A stretch of DNA of 64,000 bases. It comes from Halictus rubicundus. Taxonomy: Eukaryota > Arthropoda > Insecta > Hymenoptera > Halictidae. Position numbers and translations under genes: made by a program. Each line of letters starts with the position of its first letter. Positions within the stretch are counted from its first letter, which is position 1. Positions 39,871 through 54,700 of the stretch are shown here, in pieces. The DNA lies in NCBI RefSeq assembly GCF_050948215.1, contig NW_027488702.1, forward strand, positions 434,001 through 498,000, written 5' to 3'. The notes under the pieces are model-generated. The model was not told the DNA's origin and did no database searches. It saw only the letters and a program-made list of their open reading frames with translations.

Positions 39871-40559
39871 AGGATAGAGGATAGGATAGGATAGAAGATA
39901 GGATAGGATAGAGGATAGGATATAATAGAGGATAGGATTAGTAAAAGCATAGGATAGGATAGAGGATAGGATAGCATAGAGGATAGGATAGGGTAGAGGA
40001 TAGGATAGGAAAGAGAATAGGATAGGATAGAGAATAGGATACGATAGAGGATAGGATAGGATAGAGGATAGGATAGAGTATAGGATAGGATAGAGGATAA
40101 GATAGAGGATAGGATAGGATAGAGGATAGGATAGGATAGAGGATCGGATAGGAGAGAGGATAGGATAGGATAGAGGATAGGATAGGATAGAGGATAGGAT
40201 AGGATAGAGGATAGGATAGTATAGAGGATAGGATAGGATAGAGGATAGGATAGGATAGAGGATAGGATAGGATAGAGGATAGGATAGGATAGAGGATAGG
40301 ATAGCATAGAGGATAGGATAGGATAGAGGATAGGATAGGATAGAGGATAGGATAGGATAGAGGATAGGATAGGATAGAGGATAGGATAGGATAGAGGATA
40401 GGATAGGATAGACGATAACATAGGGGATTCGATAGGATACAGGATAGGTGACGATAGATGATAGGAAAGGATAGAGGATAGGATAGGATAGAGGATAGGA
40501 TGGGATAGAGGATAGGATCGGATAGAGGATAGGATAGGGGATTGGATAGGATAGACGAT

Positions 40560-41400
40560 AGGATAGGATAGAGGATAGGATAGGATAGAGGATAGGATAG
40601 GATAGAGGATAGGATAGGATAGAGGATAGGTTAGGATAGAGGATAGGATAGGATAGAGGATAGGATAGGATAGAGGATAGGATAGGATAGAGGATAGGAT
40701 AGGATAGAGGATAGGATAGGATAGAGGATAGGATAGGATAGAGGATATGATAGGATAGAGGATAGGATAGGATAGAGGATAGGATAGGATAGAGGATAGG
40801 TTAGGATAGAGGATAGGATAGGATAGAGGATAGGATAGGATAGAGGATACGATAGGATAGAGGATAGGATAGGATAGAGGATAGGATGGGGGATTGGATA
40901 GGATAGAGGATAGGATAGGATTGAGTATAGGATAGGAAAGAGGACAGGATAGGATACAGGATACGATATTATAGAGGATAGGATAGGATAGACGATAACA
41001 TAGGGGATTCGATAGGATAGAGGATAGGAGACGATAGATGATAGGAAAGGATAGAGGATATAATAGGATAGAGGATAGGATGGGATAGAGGATAGGATCG
41101 GATAGAGGATTGGATAGGGGATTGGATAGGATAGACGATAGGATAGGATAGAGGATAGGATAGGATAGAGGATAGGATAGGATAGAGGATAGGATAGGAT
41201 AGAGGATAGGATAGGATAGAGGATAGGATAGGATAGAGGATAGGATAGGATAGACGATAGGATAGGATAGAGGATAGGATAGGATAGAGGATAGGATAGG
41301 ATAGAGGATAGGTTAGGATAGAGGATAGGATAGGATAGAGGATAGGATAGGATAGAGGATACGATAGGATAGAGGATAGGATAGGATAGAGGATAGGATG
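40560..41400 (+). repeat. Clean 17-mer runs between region V markers
   Basis: Two runs (about 40,560-40,880 and 41,150-41,400) are each enclosed by CGATAACATAGGGGATTCG on the left and GGGGGATTGG on the right. The enclosed monomer number differs between neighbouring blocks, and marker spacing changes from 580 to 512 bases, exactly four monomers. Confidence 0.75.
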
Positions 41401-42654
41401 GGGGATTGGATAGGATAGAGGATAGGATAGGATTGAGTATAGGATAGGAAAGAGGACAGGATAGGATACAGGATACGATATTATAGAGGATAGGATAGGA
41501 TAGACGATAACATAGGGGATTCGATAGGATAGAGGATAGGAGACGATAGATGATAGGAAAGGATAGAGGATATAATAGGATAGAGGATAGGATGGGATAG
41601 AGGATAGGATCGGATAGAGGATTGGATAGGGGATTGGATAGGATAGACGATAGGATAGGATAGAGGATAGGATAGGATAGAGGATAGGATAGGATAGAGG
41701 ATAGGATAGGATGGAGTATAGGATAGAATTGATAGGATAGGGTTGAGGATAGGATAGGATAGAGGATAGGAGACGATAGAAGATAGGATAGGATAGAGGA
41801 TACGATACGATAGAGGATAGGATAGAGGATAGGATAGGATAGAGGGTAGGATAGGATAGAGGATAGGATAGGATAGAGGATTGGATGGGATAGAGGATAT
41901 GATCGGATAGAGGATAGGATCGGATAGAGGATAGGATAGGGGATTGGATAGGATAGACGATAGGATAGGATAGAGGATAGGATAGGATAGAGGATAGGAT
42001 AGGATAGAGGATAGGATAGTATAGAGGATAGGATAGGATAGAGGATAGGATAGGGGATTGGATAGGATAGAGGATAGGATAGGATTGAGTATAGGATAGG
42101 AAAGAGGACAGGATAGGATACAGGATACGATATTATAGAGGATAGGATAGAATAGAGGATACGATAGGATATAGGATTGGATAGGATAGAGCATAGGATC
42201 GGATAGAGGATAGGATAGGATTGAGGATAGGAGAGGATAGAGGATAGGATAGGATAGAGGATAGGATAGGATAGAGGATAGGATAGGATAGGGGATAGGA
42301 TAGGATAGAGGATAGGATAGGATTGAGGATAGGATAGGAAAGAGGACAGCATAGGATACAGGATACGATATTATAGAGGATAGGATAGGATAGACGATAA
42401 CATAGGGGATTCGATAGGATAGAGGATAGGAGACGATAGATGATAGGAAAGGATAGAGGATAGGATAGGATAGAGGATATGATGGGATAGAGGATAGGAT
42501 CGGATAGAGGATAGGATAGGGGATTGGATAGGATAGACAATAGGATAGGATAGAGGATAGGATAGGATAGAGGATAGGATAGGATACAGGATAGGATAGG
42601 ATAGAGGATAGGATCGGATAGAGGATAGGATAGGATAGAGGATAGGATAGGATA

Positions 42655-45600
42655 GGGGATAGGATAGGATAGAGGATAGGATAGGATTGAGGATAGGATA
42701 GGAAAGAGGATAGGATAGGGGATTGGATAGGATAGAGGATGGGATAGGATTGAGTATAGGATAGGAAAGAGGACAGGATAGGATACAGGATACGATATTA
42801 TAGAGGATAGGATAGGATAGACGATAACATAGGGGATTCGATAGGATAGAGGATAGGAGACGATAGATGATAGGAAAGGATAGAGGATAGGATAGGATAG
42901 AGGATATGATGGGATAGAGGATAGGATCGGATAGAGGATAGGATAGGGGATTGGATAGGATAGACAATAGGATAGGATAGAGGATAGGATAGGATAGAGG
43001 ATAGGATAGGATAGAGGATAGGATAGGGGATTGGATAGGATAGAGGATATGATAGGATTGAGTATAGGATAGGAAAGAGGACAGGATAGGATACAGGATA
43101 TGATATTATAGAGGATAGGATAGAATAGAGGATACGACAGGATATAGGATTGGATAGGATAGAGCATAGGATCGGATAGAGGATAGGATAGGATTGAGGA
43201 TAGGAGAGGATAGAGGATAGGATAGGATAGAGGATAGGATAGGATAGAGGATAGGATAGGATAGGGGATAGGATAGGATAGAGGATAGGATAGGATTGAG
43301 GATAGGATAGGAAAGAGGACAGCATAGGATACAGGATACGATATTATAGAGGATGCGATATTATAGAGGATAGGATAGGATAGAGGATGGGATAGGTTAG
43401 AGGATAGGATAGGACAGAGGATAGGATAGGATAGAGGATAGGATAGGATAGAGGATCGTATAGGATAGAGGATAGGATAGGATAGATGATATTATAGGAT
43501 ACAGGATAGGATAGGATGGAGGATAGGATAGGATAGATGATAAGATAGGATAGAGGATAGGATAGGATAGAGGGTAGGGTAGGATAGCGGATAGGATATA
43601 GGATATAATAGGATTGAGGATAGGAGAGGATAGAGCAGATGATAGAGGATAGGATAGGATAGAATATAGGATAGGATGCAGAATAGGATAGGATAGATGA
43701 TATTACAGGATAGAGGATAGGATAGGATGGAGGATAGGATAGAATTGAGTATAGGATAGGGTTGAGGATAGCATAGGGGATAGGATAGGATTGAGTATAG
43801 GATAGGAAAGAGGACAGGATAGGATACAGGATACGATATTATAGAGGATAGGATAGGATAGAGGATACGATGGGATATAGGATTGGATAGGATAGAACTT
43901 AGGATCGGATAGAGGATATGATAGGATTGAGGATAGGAGAGGATAGAGGATAGGATAGGATAGAGGATAGGATAGGATAGAGGATAGGATAGGATAGGGG
44001 ATAGGATAGGATAGAGGATAGGATAGGATTGAGGATAGGATAGGAAAGAGGACAGCATAGGATACAGGATACGATATTATAGAGGATGCGATATTATAGA
44101 GGATAGGATAGGATAGAGGATGGGATAGGTTAGAGGATAGGATAGGACAGAGGATAGGATAGGATAGAGGATAGAATAGGATAGAGGGTAGGGTAGGATA
44201 GAGGATAGGATATAGGATAGGATAGGATTGAGGATAGGAGAGGATAGAGCAGATGATAGAGGATAGGAAAGAATTGAGGATAGGATAGGATAGAATATAG
44301 GATAGGATACAGAATAGGATAGGATAGATGATATTACAGGATAGAGGATAGGATACGATGGAGGATAGGATAGGATAGAGGATAAGATAAGATAGAGGAT
44401 AGGATAGGATAGAGGATAGGATAGGATAGAGGATAGGAACGGATAGAGGATAGGATAGGGGATTGGATAGGATGGAGGATAGGATAGGATTGAGGATAGG
44501 ATAGGATAGGGGATAGGATAGGATAGAGGATAGGATAGGATTGAGGATAGGATAGGAAAGAGGATAGGATAGGGGATTGGATAGGATAGAGGATGGGATA
44601 GGATTGAGTATAGGATAGGAAAGAGGACAGGATAGGATACAGGATACGATATTATAGAGGATAGGATAGGATAGACGATAACATAGGGGATTCGATAGGA
44701 TAGAGGATAGGAGACGATAGATGATAGGAAAGGATAGAGGATAGGATAGGATAGAGGATATGATGGGATAGAGGATAGGATCGGATAGAGGATAGGATAG
44801 GGGATTGGATAGGATAGACAATAGGATAGGATAGAGGATAGGATAGGATAGAGGATAGGATAGGATAGAAGATAGGATAGTATAGAGGATAGGATAGGAT
44901 AGAGGATAGGATAGGGGATTGGATAGGATAGAGGATATGATAGGATTGAGTATAGGATAGGAAAGAGGACAGGATAGGATACAGGATATGATATTATAGA
45001 GGATAGGATAGAATAGAGGATACGACAGGATATAGGATTGGATAGGATAGAGCATAGGATCGGATAGAGGATAGGATAGGATTGAGGATAGGAGAGGATA
45101 GAGGATAGGATAGGATAGAGGATAGGATAGGATAGAGGATAGGATAGGATAGGGGATAGGATAGGATAGAGGATAGGATAGGATTGAGGATAGGATAGGA
45201 AAGAGGACAGCATAGGATACAGGATACGATATTATAGAGGATGCGATATTATAGAGGATAGGATAGGATAGAGGATGGGATAGGTTAGAGGATAGGATAG
45301 GACAGAGGATAGGATAGGATAGAGGATAGGATAGGATAGAGGATCGTATAGGATAGAGGATAGGATAGGATAGATGATATTATAGGATACAGGATAGGAT
45401 AGGATGGAGGATAGGATAGGATAGATGATAAGATAGGATAGAGGATAGGATAGGATAGAGGGTAGGGTAGGATAGCGGATAGGATATAGGATATAATAGG
45501 ATTGAGGATAGGAGAGGATAGAGCAGATGATAGAGGATAGGATAGGATAGAATATAGGATAGGATGCAGAATAGGATAGGATAGATGATATTACAGGATA

Positions 45601-46392
45601 GAGGATAGGATAGGATGGAGGATAGGATAGAATTGAGTATAGGATAGGGTTGAGGATAGCATAGGGGATAGGATAGGATTGAGTATAGGATAGGAAAGAG
45701 GACAGGATAGGATACAGGATACGATATTATAGAGGATAGGATAGGATAGAGGATACGATGGGATATAGGATTGGATAGGATAGAACTTAGGATCGGATAG
45801 AGGATATGATAGGATTGAGGATAGGAGAGGATAGAGGATAGGATAGGATAGAGGATAGGATAGGATAGAGGATAGGATAGGATAGGGGATAGGATAGGAT
45901 AGAGGATAGGATAGGATTGAGGATAGGATAGGAAAGAGGACAGCATAGGATACAGGATACGATATTATAGAGGATGCGATATTATAGAGGATAGGATAGG
46001 ATAGAGGATGGGATAGGTTAGAGGATAGGATAGGACAGAGGATAGGATAGGATAGAGGATAGAATAGGATAGAGGGTAGGGTAGGATAGAGGATAGGATA
46101 TAGGATAGGATAGGATTGAGGATAGGAGAGGATAGAGCAGATGATAGAGGATAGGAAAGAATTGAGGATAGGATAGGATAGAATATAGGATAGGATACAG
46201 AATAGGATAGGATAGATGATATTACAGGATAGAGGATAGGATACGATGGAGGATAGGATAGGATAGAGGATAAGATAAGATAGAGGATAGGATAGGATAG
46301 AGGATAGGATAGGATAGAGGATAGGAACGGATAGAGGATAGGATAGGGGATTGGATAGGATGGAGGATAGGATAGGATTGAGGATAGGATAG
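42655..46392 (+). repeat. Tandem duplication of about 1.85-1.89 kb
   Basis: The stretch 42,655-44,504 is followed by its copy at 44,509-46,392. The offset is 1,854 on the left (GGGG at 42,655 and 44,509) and 1,888 after about 43 kb (GATGCG at 43,352 and 45,240; GGAAAGAATTG at 44,266 and 46,154). The change is 34 bases, two monomers, inserted near 44.87 kb. Confidence 0.9.
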
Positions 46393-49300
46393 GAAAGAGG
46401 ACAGGATAGGATACAGGATACGATATTATAGAGGATAGGATGGGATAGAGGATAGGATAGGATAGAGGATAGGATAGGATAGAGGATAGGGTAGGATAGA
46501 GGATATGATAGGATAGAGGATAGGATAGGATAGAGGATAGGATAGGATAGAGGATAGGATAGGATAGGATAGAGGATAGGATAGGATAGGGAATAGGATA
46601 GGATAGACGATATTATAGGTAAGAGGATAGTATATGATAGAAGATACGATATTATAGAGGATAGGATAGGATAGACGATAACATAGGGGATTGGATAGGA
46701 TAGAGGATAGGATAGGATAGAGGATAGGATAGTCGAAAGGATAGGATTGATGATGGGATAGGATAGAGGATAGGATAGAATAGAGGATAGGATTGGATAG
46801 AGGAAAGGATAGGATAGAGGATAGGATAAGTAAGAGGATAGGATAGGATAGAGGATAGGATAAGAAAGAGGATAGGATAGGATAGAGGATAGGGTAGACG
46901 AAAGGATAGGATTGATGATGGGATAGGGTAGAGGATAGGATAGGATAGAGGATAGGATTGGGTAGAGGATAGGATAGGATAGAGGATAGGATAGGATAGA
47001 GGATAGGATAAGTAAGAGGATAGGATAGTATAGAGGATAGGATAGGATAGAGGATAGGATAGGATAGAGGATAGGATAGGATAGGTGACAAGATAAGAAA
47101 GAGGACAGGATAGGATAGAGGATAGGATTGGATAGAGGATCGGATAGGATAGAGGATAGGATAGGACAGAGGATAGGATACGATAGAGGATAGGATAGGA
47201 TACAGGATAGGATAGGATAGTTGATTGGATAGGATAGAGGATAAGATAGGATAGTTGATAGGATAGGATAGAGCATACGATAGAGGATAGGATAGGATAG
47301 TTGATAGGAGAGGATAGAGCATACGATAGAGGATAGGATAGGATAGAGAATTGGATAGGATAGAGGATAGGATTGGATAGAGGATAGGATAGGATAGAGG
47401 ATAGGATAGGATAGTTGATAGGATAGGATAGAGCATACAATAGAGGATAGGATAGGATATAGAATAGGATAGGATACATGGTATTATAGGGTAGAGGGTA
47501 GAATAAGATAGAGGATAGGATAGGGGATTGGATAGGATAGAGGAGAGGATAGGACAGAGGATAAGATTGGATAGAGGATAGGATAGGATAGAGGATAGGA
47601 TAGGATAGAGGATAGGATAGGATAGGTGATAAGATAGGATAGAGGACAGGATAGGATAGAGGATAGGATTGGATAGAGGATAGGATTGGATAGAGGATAG
47701 GATAGGATAGAGGATAGGATAAGTAAGAGGATAGGATAGGATAGAGGATAGGTTTGGATAGAGGATAGGATAGGACAGAGGAAAGGATAGGATAGAGGAT
47801 AGGATAAGTAAGAGGATAGGATAGGATAGAGGATAGGATAAGAAAGAGGATAGGATAGGATAGAGGATAGGATAGGATAAAGGATAGGATAGGATAGAGG
47901 ATAGGATTGGATAGAGGATAAGATAGGATAGAGGATAGAATAAGATAGAGGACAGGATAGGATAGAGGATAGGATACGATAGAGGATAGGATTGGATTGA
48001 GGATAGGATAGGATAGAGGATAGTATAGGATAGAGGATGGTATAGCATAGAGGATAGGACAGGATAGAGGATAGGATACGATAGAGGATACGATAGGATA
48101 GATTATAGGATAGGATAGAGGATAGGATAGGATAGAGGATAGGATAGGATAGTTGATAGGATAGGATAGAGGATAGGATAAGTAAGAGGATAGGATAGGA
48201 TAGAGGATAGGATAGAGGAAAGGATAGGATTGAGGATGGGATAGGATAGAGGATAGGATATGATAGAGAATAGGATAGGATAGAGGATAGGATAGGATAG
48301 AGGATAGGATAGGACAGAGGATAGGATACGATAGAGGATAGGATAGGATAGAGGATAAGATTGGATAGAGGATAGTATAGGATGGAGGATAGGATAGGAT
48401 AGAGGACAGGACAGGATAGAGGATAGGATACGATAGAGGATACGATAGGATAGATTATAGGATAGGATAGAGGATAGGATAGGATAGAGGATAGGATAGG
48501 ATAGTTGATAGGATAGGATAGAGGATAGGATAGAGGAAAGGATAGGATAGAGGATAGGATACGATAGAACATACGATATTATAGAAAAAAGGATACGATG
48601 GAGGATAGGATAGGATAGAGGATAGGCTAAGGGATTGCCTAGGATAGAGGATAGGATATCATAGAGGATCGGATAGCATAGAGGATAGGATAGGATAGAG
48701 GATAGGATAAGTAAGAGGATAGGATAGGATAGAGGATAGGATAGGATTGAGGATGGGATAGGATAGAGGATAGGATATGATAGAGAATAATATAGGATAG
48801 AGGATAGGATAGGATAGAGGATAAGATTGGATAGCTTATAGGATACGATTGAGGATAGGATAGAATAGAGGATAGGATAGGATAGAGGATAGGATAGCAT
48901 AGACGATAGTATAGGATAGAGGATAGGATAGGACAGAGGATAAGATTGGATAGAGGATAGGATAGGATAGAAGATACGATAGAGAATAGGATAGGATAGG
49001 GGATCGGATAGGAGAGAGGATAGGATAGGATAGAGGATAGGATAGGATAGAGGATAGGATAGGATAGAGGATAGGATAGGTTAGAGGATAGGATAGGATA
49101 GAGGATAGGATAGGATAGAGGATAGGATAGGATAGAGGATAGGATAGGATAGAGGATAGGATAGGATAGAGGATAGGATAGGATAGAGGATAGGATAGGA
49201 TAGAGGATAGGATAGGATAGAGGATAGGATAGGATAGAGGTTAGGACAGAATAGAGGATAGAATTAGTAAGAGCATAGGATAGGATAGAGGATGGGATAG

Positions 49301-51035
49301 CATAGAGGATAGGATAGGATAGAGGATAGGATAGGACAGAGGATAAGATTGGATAGAGGATAGGATAGGATAGAGGATAGGATAGGATAGAGGATAGGAT
49401 AGGATAGAGGATAAGATTTGATAGATTATAGGATACGATAGAGGATAGGATAGAATAGAGGATAGGATAGGATAGAGGATAGGATAGCATAGACGATAGT
49501 ATAGGATAGAGGATAGGATAGGACAGAGGATAACATTGGATAGAGGATAGGATAGGATAGAAGATAGGATAGAGAATAGGATAGGATAGGGGATCGGATA
49601 GGAGAGAGGATAGGATAGGATAGAGGATAGGATAGGATAGAGGATACGATAGAATAGAGGATAGGATAGGATAGTGGATAGGATAAGTAAGAGGATAGGA
49701 TAGGATAGAGGATAGGATAGACGAAAGGATAGGATTGATGATGGGATAGGGTAGAGGATAGAATAGGATAGAGGATAGGATAGGGGATTGGATACGATAG
49801 AGGATAGGATAGACGAAAGGATAGGATTGATGATGGGATAGGATAGAGGATAGGATAGGATAGAGGATAGGTTTGGATAGCGGATAGGATAGGACAGAGG
49901 AAAGGATAGGATAGAGGATAGGATAAGTAAGAGGATAGGATAGGATAGAGGATAGGATAAGAAAGAGGATAGGATAGGATAGAGGATAGGATAGGATAGA
50001 GGATAGGATAGGATAGAGGATAGGATTGGATAGAGGATAAGATAGGATAGAGGATAGGATAAGATAGAGGACAGGATAGGATAGAGGATAGGATACGATA
50101 GAGGATAGGATAGGATAGAGTATAGGATACGATAGAGGATAGTATAGGATAGAGAATAGGATAGGACAGAGGATAGGATAAGTAAGAGGATAGGATAGGA
50201 TAGAGGATAGGATAGCATAGAGGATAGGATAGAGGATAGGATAGCATAGAGGATAGGATACGATAGAACATACGATATTATAGAGGAAAGGATACGTAGA
50301 GGAAAGGATGGGATAGAGGATAGGATAGCATAGAGGATAGGACAGGATAGAGGATAGGATACGATAGAGGATACGATAGGATAGATTATAGGATAGGATA
50401 GAGGATAGGATAGGATAGAGGATAGGATAGGATAGTTGATAGGATAGGATAGAGGATAGGATAAGTAAGAGGATAGGATAGGATAGAGGATAGGATAGAG
50501 GAAAGGATAGGATTGAGGATGGGATAGGATAGAGGATAGGATATGATAGAGAATAGGATAGGATAGAGGATAGGATAGGATAGAGGATAGGATAGGACAG
50601 AGGATAGGATACGATAGAGGATAGGATAGGATAGAGGATAAGATTGGATAGAGGATAGTATAGGATGGAGGATAGGATAGGATAGAGGACAGGACAGGAT
50701 AGAGGATAGGATACGATAGAGGATACGATAGGATAGATTATAGGATAGGATAGAGGATAGGATAGGATAGAGGATAGGATAGGATAGTTGATAGGATAGG
50801 ATAGAGGATAGGATAGAGGAAAGGATAGGATAGAGGATAGGATACGATAGAACATACGATATTATAGAAAAAAGGATACGATGGAGGATAGGATAGGATA
50901 GAGGATAGGCTAAGGGATTGCCTAGGATAGAGGATAGGATATCATAGAGGATCGGATAGCATAGAGGATAGGATAGGATAGAGGATAGGATAAGTAAGAG
51001 GATAGGATAGGATAGAGGATAGGATAGGATTGAGG
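46146..51035 (+). repeat. Large duplication, partner of 59,213-64,000
   Basis: About 4.9 kb recurs 13,067 bases downstream, with landmark A (47,477 and 60,544) and C (48,638 and 61,705) in register. The left edge is sharp: GATAGAGCA continues as GATGATAG here and as TACGATAG in the partner. In the stretches I compared I noticed only whole-monomer gaps and no substitution. Confidence 0.92.
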
Positions 51036-51570
51036 ATGGGATAGGATAGAGGATAGGATATGATAGAGAATAGGATAGGATAGAGGATAGGATAGGATAG
51101 AGGATAAGATTGGATAGCTTATAGGATACGATTGAGGATAGGATAGAATAGAGGATAGGATAGGATAGAGGATAGGATAGCATAGACGATAGTATAGGAT
51201 AGAGGATAGGATAGGACAGAGGATAAGATTGGATAGAGGATAGGATAGGATAGAAGATACGATAGAGAATAGGATAGGATAGGGGATCGGATAGGAGAGC
51301 GGATAGGATAGGATAGAGGATAGGATAGGATAGAGGATAGGATAGGATAGAGGATAGGATAGGATAGAGGATAGGATAGGATAGAGGATAGGATAGGATA
51401 GAGGATAGGATAGGATAGAGGATAGGATAGGATAGAGGATAGGATAGGATAGAGGATAGGATAGGATAGAGGATAGGATAGGATAGAGGATAGGATAGGA
51501 TAGAGGATAGGATAGGATAGAGGATAGGATAGGATAGAGGATAGGATAGGATAGAGGATAGGATAGGATA
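46392..51570 (+). repeat. Satellite region VI (dialect II)
   Basis: The dialect is that of region II, with landmark A at 47,477, B near 48,564 and 50,847, and C at 48,638 and 50,921. The C landmark is of the CTAAGGGATTGCC form. Two internal copies are 2,283 bases apart. The region is duplicated almost unchanged at the right end of the window. No gene is present. Confidence 0.78.
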
Positions 51571-51700
51571 GAGGTTAGGACAGAATAGAGGATAGAATTA
51601 GTAAGAGCATAGGATAGGATAGAGGATGGGATAGCATAGAGGATAGGATAGGATAGAGGATAGGATAGGACAGAGGATAAGATTGGATAGAGGATAGGAT
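48043..51700 (+). repeat. Tandem duplication with 2,283-bp period
   Basis: The stretch 48,043-49,370 recurs at 50,326-51,700. C landmarks at 48,638 and 50,921 are 2,283 apart; the GTTAGGAC markers at 49,240 and 51,574 are 2,334 apart, three monomers more, because the clean run before the second marker is longer. The same pair appears again at 61.1 and 63.4 kb inside the large duplication. Confidence 0.88.
51300..51570 (+). repeat. Homogeneous 17-mer run before GTTAGGAC marker
   Basis: About 16 clean monomers end at the GTTAGGACAGAATAG marker. Equivalent runs in front of the same marker lie at about 23,530-23,785, 49,010-49,235, 52,075-52,330, 55,490-55,785, 57,540-57,755 and 62,080-62,300, with different monomer numbers. 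The marker is fixed while the run length varies. Confidence 0.8.
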
Positions 51701-54700
51701 AGGATAGGGGATAGGATAGGATAGAGGATAGGATAGGATAGAGGATAGGATAGGATAGAGGATAGGATAGGATAGGTGATAGGATAGAGGAAAGGATAGG
51801 ATTGAGGATGGGATAGGATAGAGGATAGGATATGATAGAGAATAGGATAGGATAGAGGATAGGATAGGATAGAGGATAAGATTGGATAGATTATAGGATA
51901 CGATAGAGGATAGGATAGAATAGAGGATAGGATAGGATAGAGGATAGGATAGCATAGACGATAGTATAGGATAGAGGATAGGATAGGACAGAGGATAAGA
52001 TTGGATAGTGGATAGGATAGGATAGAAGATACGATAGAGAATAGGATAGGATAGGGGATCGGATAGGAGAGAGGATAGGATAGGATAGAGGATAGGATAG
52101 GATAGAGGATAGGATAGGATAGAGGATAGGATAGGATAAAGGATAGGATAGGATAGAGGATAGGATAGGATAGAGGATAGGATAGGATAGAGGATAGGAT
52201 AGGATAGAGGATAGGATAGGATAGAGGATAGGATAGGATAGAGGATAGGATAGGATAGAGGATAGGATAGGATAGGATAGAGGATAGGATAGGATAGAGG
52301 ATAGGATAGGATAGAGGATAGGATAGGATAGAGGTTAGGACAGAATAGAGGATAGAATTAGTAAGAGCATAGGATAGGATAGAGGATGGGATAGCATAGA
52401 GGATAGGATAGGATAGAGGATAGGATATGACAGAGGATAAGATTGGATAGAGGATAGGATAGGATAGAGGATAGGATAGGATAGAGGATAGGATAGGATA
52501 GAGGATAGGATAGGATAGAGGATAGGATAGGATAGGTGATAGGATAGAGGAAAGGATAGGATTGAGGATGGGATAGGATAGAGGATAGGATATGATAGAG
52601 AATAGGATAGGATAGAGGATAAGATTGGATAGATTATAGGATACGATAGAGGATAGGATAGAATAGAGGATAGGATAGGATAGAGGATAGGATAGCATAG
52701 ACGATAGTATAGGATAGAGGATAGGATAGGACAGAGGATAACATTGGATAGAGGATAGGATAGGATAGAAGATAGGATAGAGAATAGGATAGGATAGGGG
52801 ATCGGATAGGAGAGAGGATAGGATAGGATAGAGGATAGGATAGGATAGAGGATAGGATAGGATAGAGGATAGGATAGGATAGAGGTTAGGACAGAATAGA
52901 GGATAGAATTAGTAAGAGCATAGGATAGGATACAGGATGGGATAGCATAGAGGATAGGATAAGATAGAGGATAGGATAGGATAGAGGATAGGATAGCATA
53001 GAGAATAGGATAGGATAGAGGTTAGGATAGGATAGAGAATAGGATAGGATAGAGGATAGGGTAGGATAGAGGATAGGATAGGATAGACGATAGGATAGGA
53101 TAGAGGATAGGATTGGATTGAGGATAGGATAGGAAAGAGCATAGAATAGGATAGAGGATAGGATAGGATACATGGTATTATAGGGTAGAGGATAGAATAG
53201 GTTAGAGGATAGGATAGAGGATTGGATAGGATAGAGGATAGGATAGACGAAAGGATATGATTGATGATGGGATAGGATAGAGGATAGGATAGGATAGAGG
53301 ATAGGATTGGATAGAGGATAGGATAGGATAGAGGATAGGATAAGAAAGAGGATAGGATAGGATAGAGGATAGGATAGGATAGAGGATAGGATAGGATAGA
53401 GGATAGGATTGGATAGAGGATAAGATAGGATAGAGGATAGGATAAGATCGAGGACAGGATAGGATAGAGGATATGATAGGATAGAGGATAGGATTGGATA
53501 GAGGATAGGATAGGATAGAGGAAAGGATAGGATAGAGGATAGGATAGGATAGAGGATAGGATAGGATAGAGGATAGGATAGGATAGAGGATAGGATAGGA
53601 TAGAGGTTAGGACAGAATAGAGGATAGAATTAGTAAGAGCATAGGATAGGATAGAGGATGGGATAGCATAGAGGATAGGATAGGATAGAGGATAGGATAG
53701 GACAGAGGATAAGATTGGATAGAGGATAGGATAGGATAGGGGATAGGATAGGATAGAGGATAGGATAGGATAGAGGATAGGATAGGATAGAGGATAGGAT
53801 AGGATAGGTGATAGGATACAGGAAAGGATAGGATTGAGGATGGGATAGGATAGAGGATAGGATATGATAGAGAATAGGATAGGATAGAGGATAGGATAGG
53901 ATAGAGGATAAGATTGGATAGATTATAGGATACGATAGAGGATAGGATAGAATAGAGGATAGGATAGGATAGAGGATAGGATAGCATAGACGATAGTATA
54001 GGATAGAGGATAGGATAGGACAGAGGATAAGATTGGATAGAGGATAGGATAGGATAGAAGATACGATGGAGAATAGGATAGGATAGGGGATCGGATAGGA
54101 GAGAGGATAGGATAGGATAGAGGATAGGATAGGATAGAGGATAGGATAGGATAGAGGATAGGATAGGATAGAGGATAGGATAGGATAGAGGATAGGATAG
54201 GATAGAGGATAGGACAGAATAGAGGATAGAATTAGTAAGAGCATAGGATAGGATACAGGATGGGATAGCATAGAGGATAGGATAAGATAGAGGATAGGAT
54301 AGGATAGAGGATAGGATAGCATAGAGAATAGGATAGGATAGAGGTTAGGATAAGATTGAGGATAGGATAGGATAGAGGATAGGATAGGGGATTGGATAGG
54401 ATAGAGGATAGGATAGGATAGAGCATACGATAGAGGATAGGATAGGATAGAGGATAGGATAGGATAGAGAATAGGATAGGATAGAGGATAGGATAGGATA
54501 GACGATAGGATAGGATAGAGGATAGGATTGGATTGAGGATAGGATAGGAAAGAGCATAGAATAGGATAGAGGATAGGATAGGATACATGGTATTATAGGG
54601 TAGAGGATAGAATAGGTTAGAGGATAGGATAGGGGATTGGATAGGATAGAGGATAGGATAGACGAAAGGATATGATTGATGATGGGATAGGATAGAGGAT

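Larger units (their letters stand above)
29290..40410 (+). repeat. Satellite region IV (dialect I again)
   Basis: The variant set is that of region I. It begins with three tandem blocks ending in C landmarks at 32,392, 34,763 and 36,860. From 35,761 to 39,870 it matches 14,869-18,825 with an offset that starts at 20,892, drops to 20,875 and ends at 21,045. It is therefore a second copy of the right part of region I, lying beyond regions II and III. No gene is present. Confidence 0.8.
40410..46392 (+). repeat. Satellite region V (no A, B or C landmarks)
   Basis: Landmarks A, B and C are absent. The diagnostic variant is CGATAACATAGGGGATTCG, starting at about 40,413, 40,993, 41,505, 42,395, 42,822 and 44,676. 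GATACAGGATACGATATTAT and GATGCGATATTATAG are also frequent. The left part is a run of blocks of about 0.43-0.89 kb; the right part is a tandem duplication of about 1.85-1.89 kb. It has more point variants per monomer than the clean runs elsewhere. No gene is present. Confidence 0.75.
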
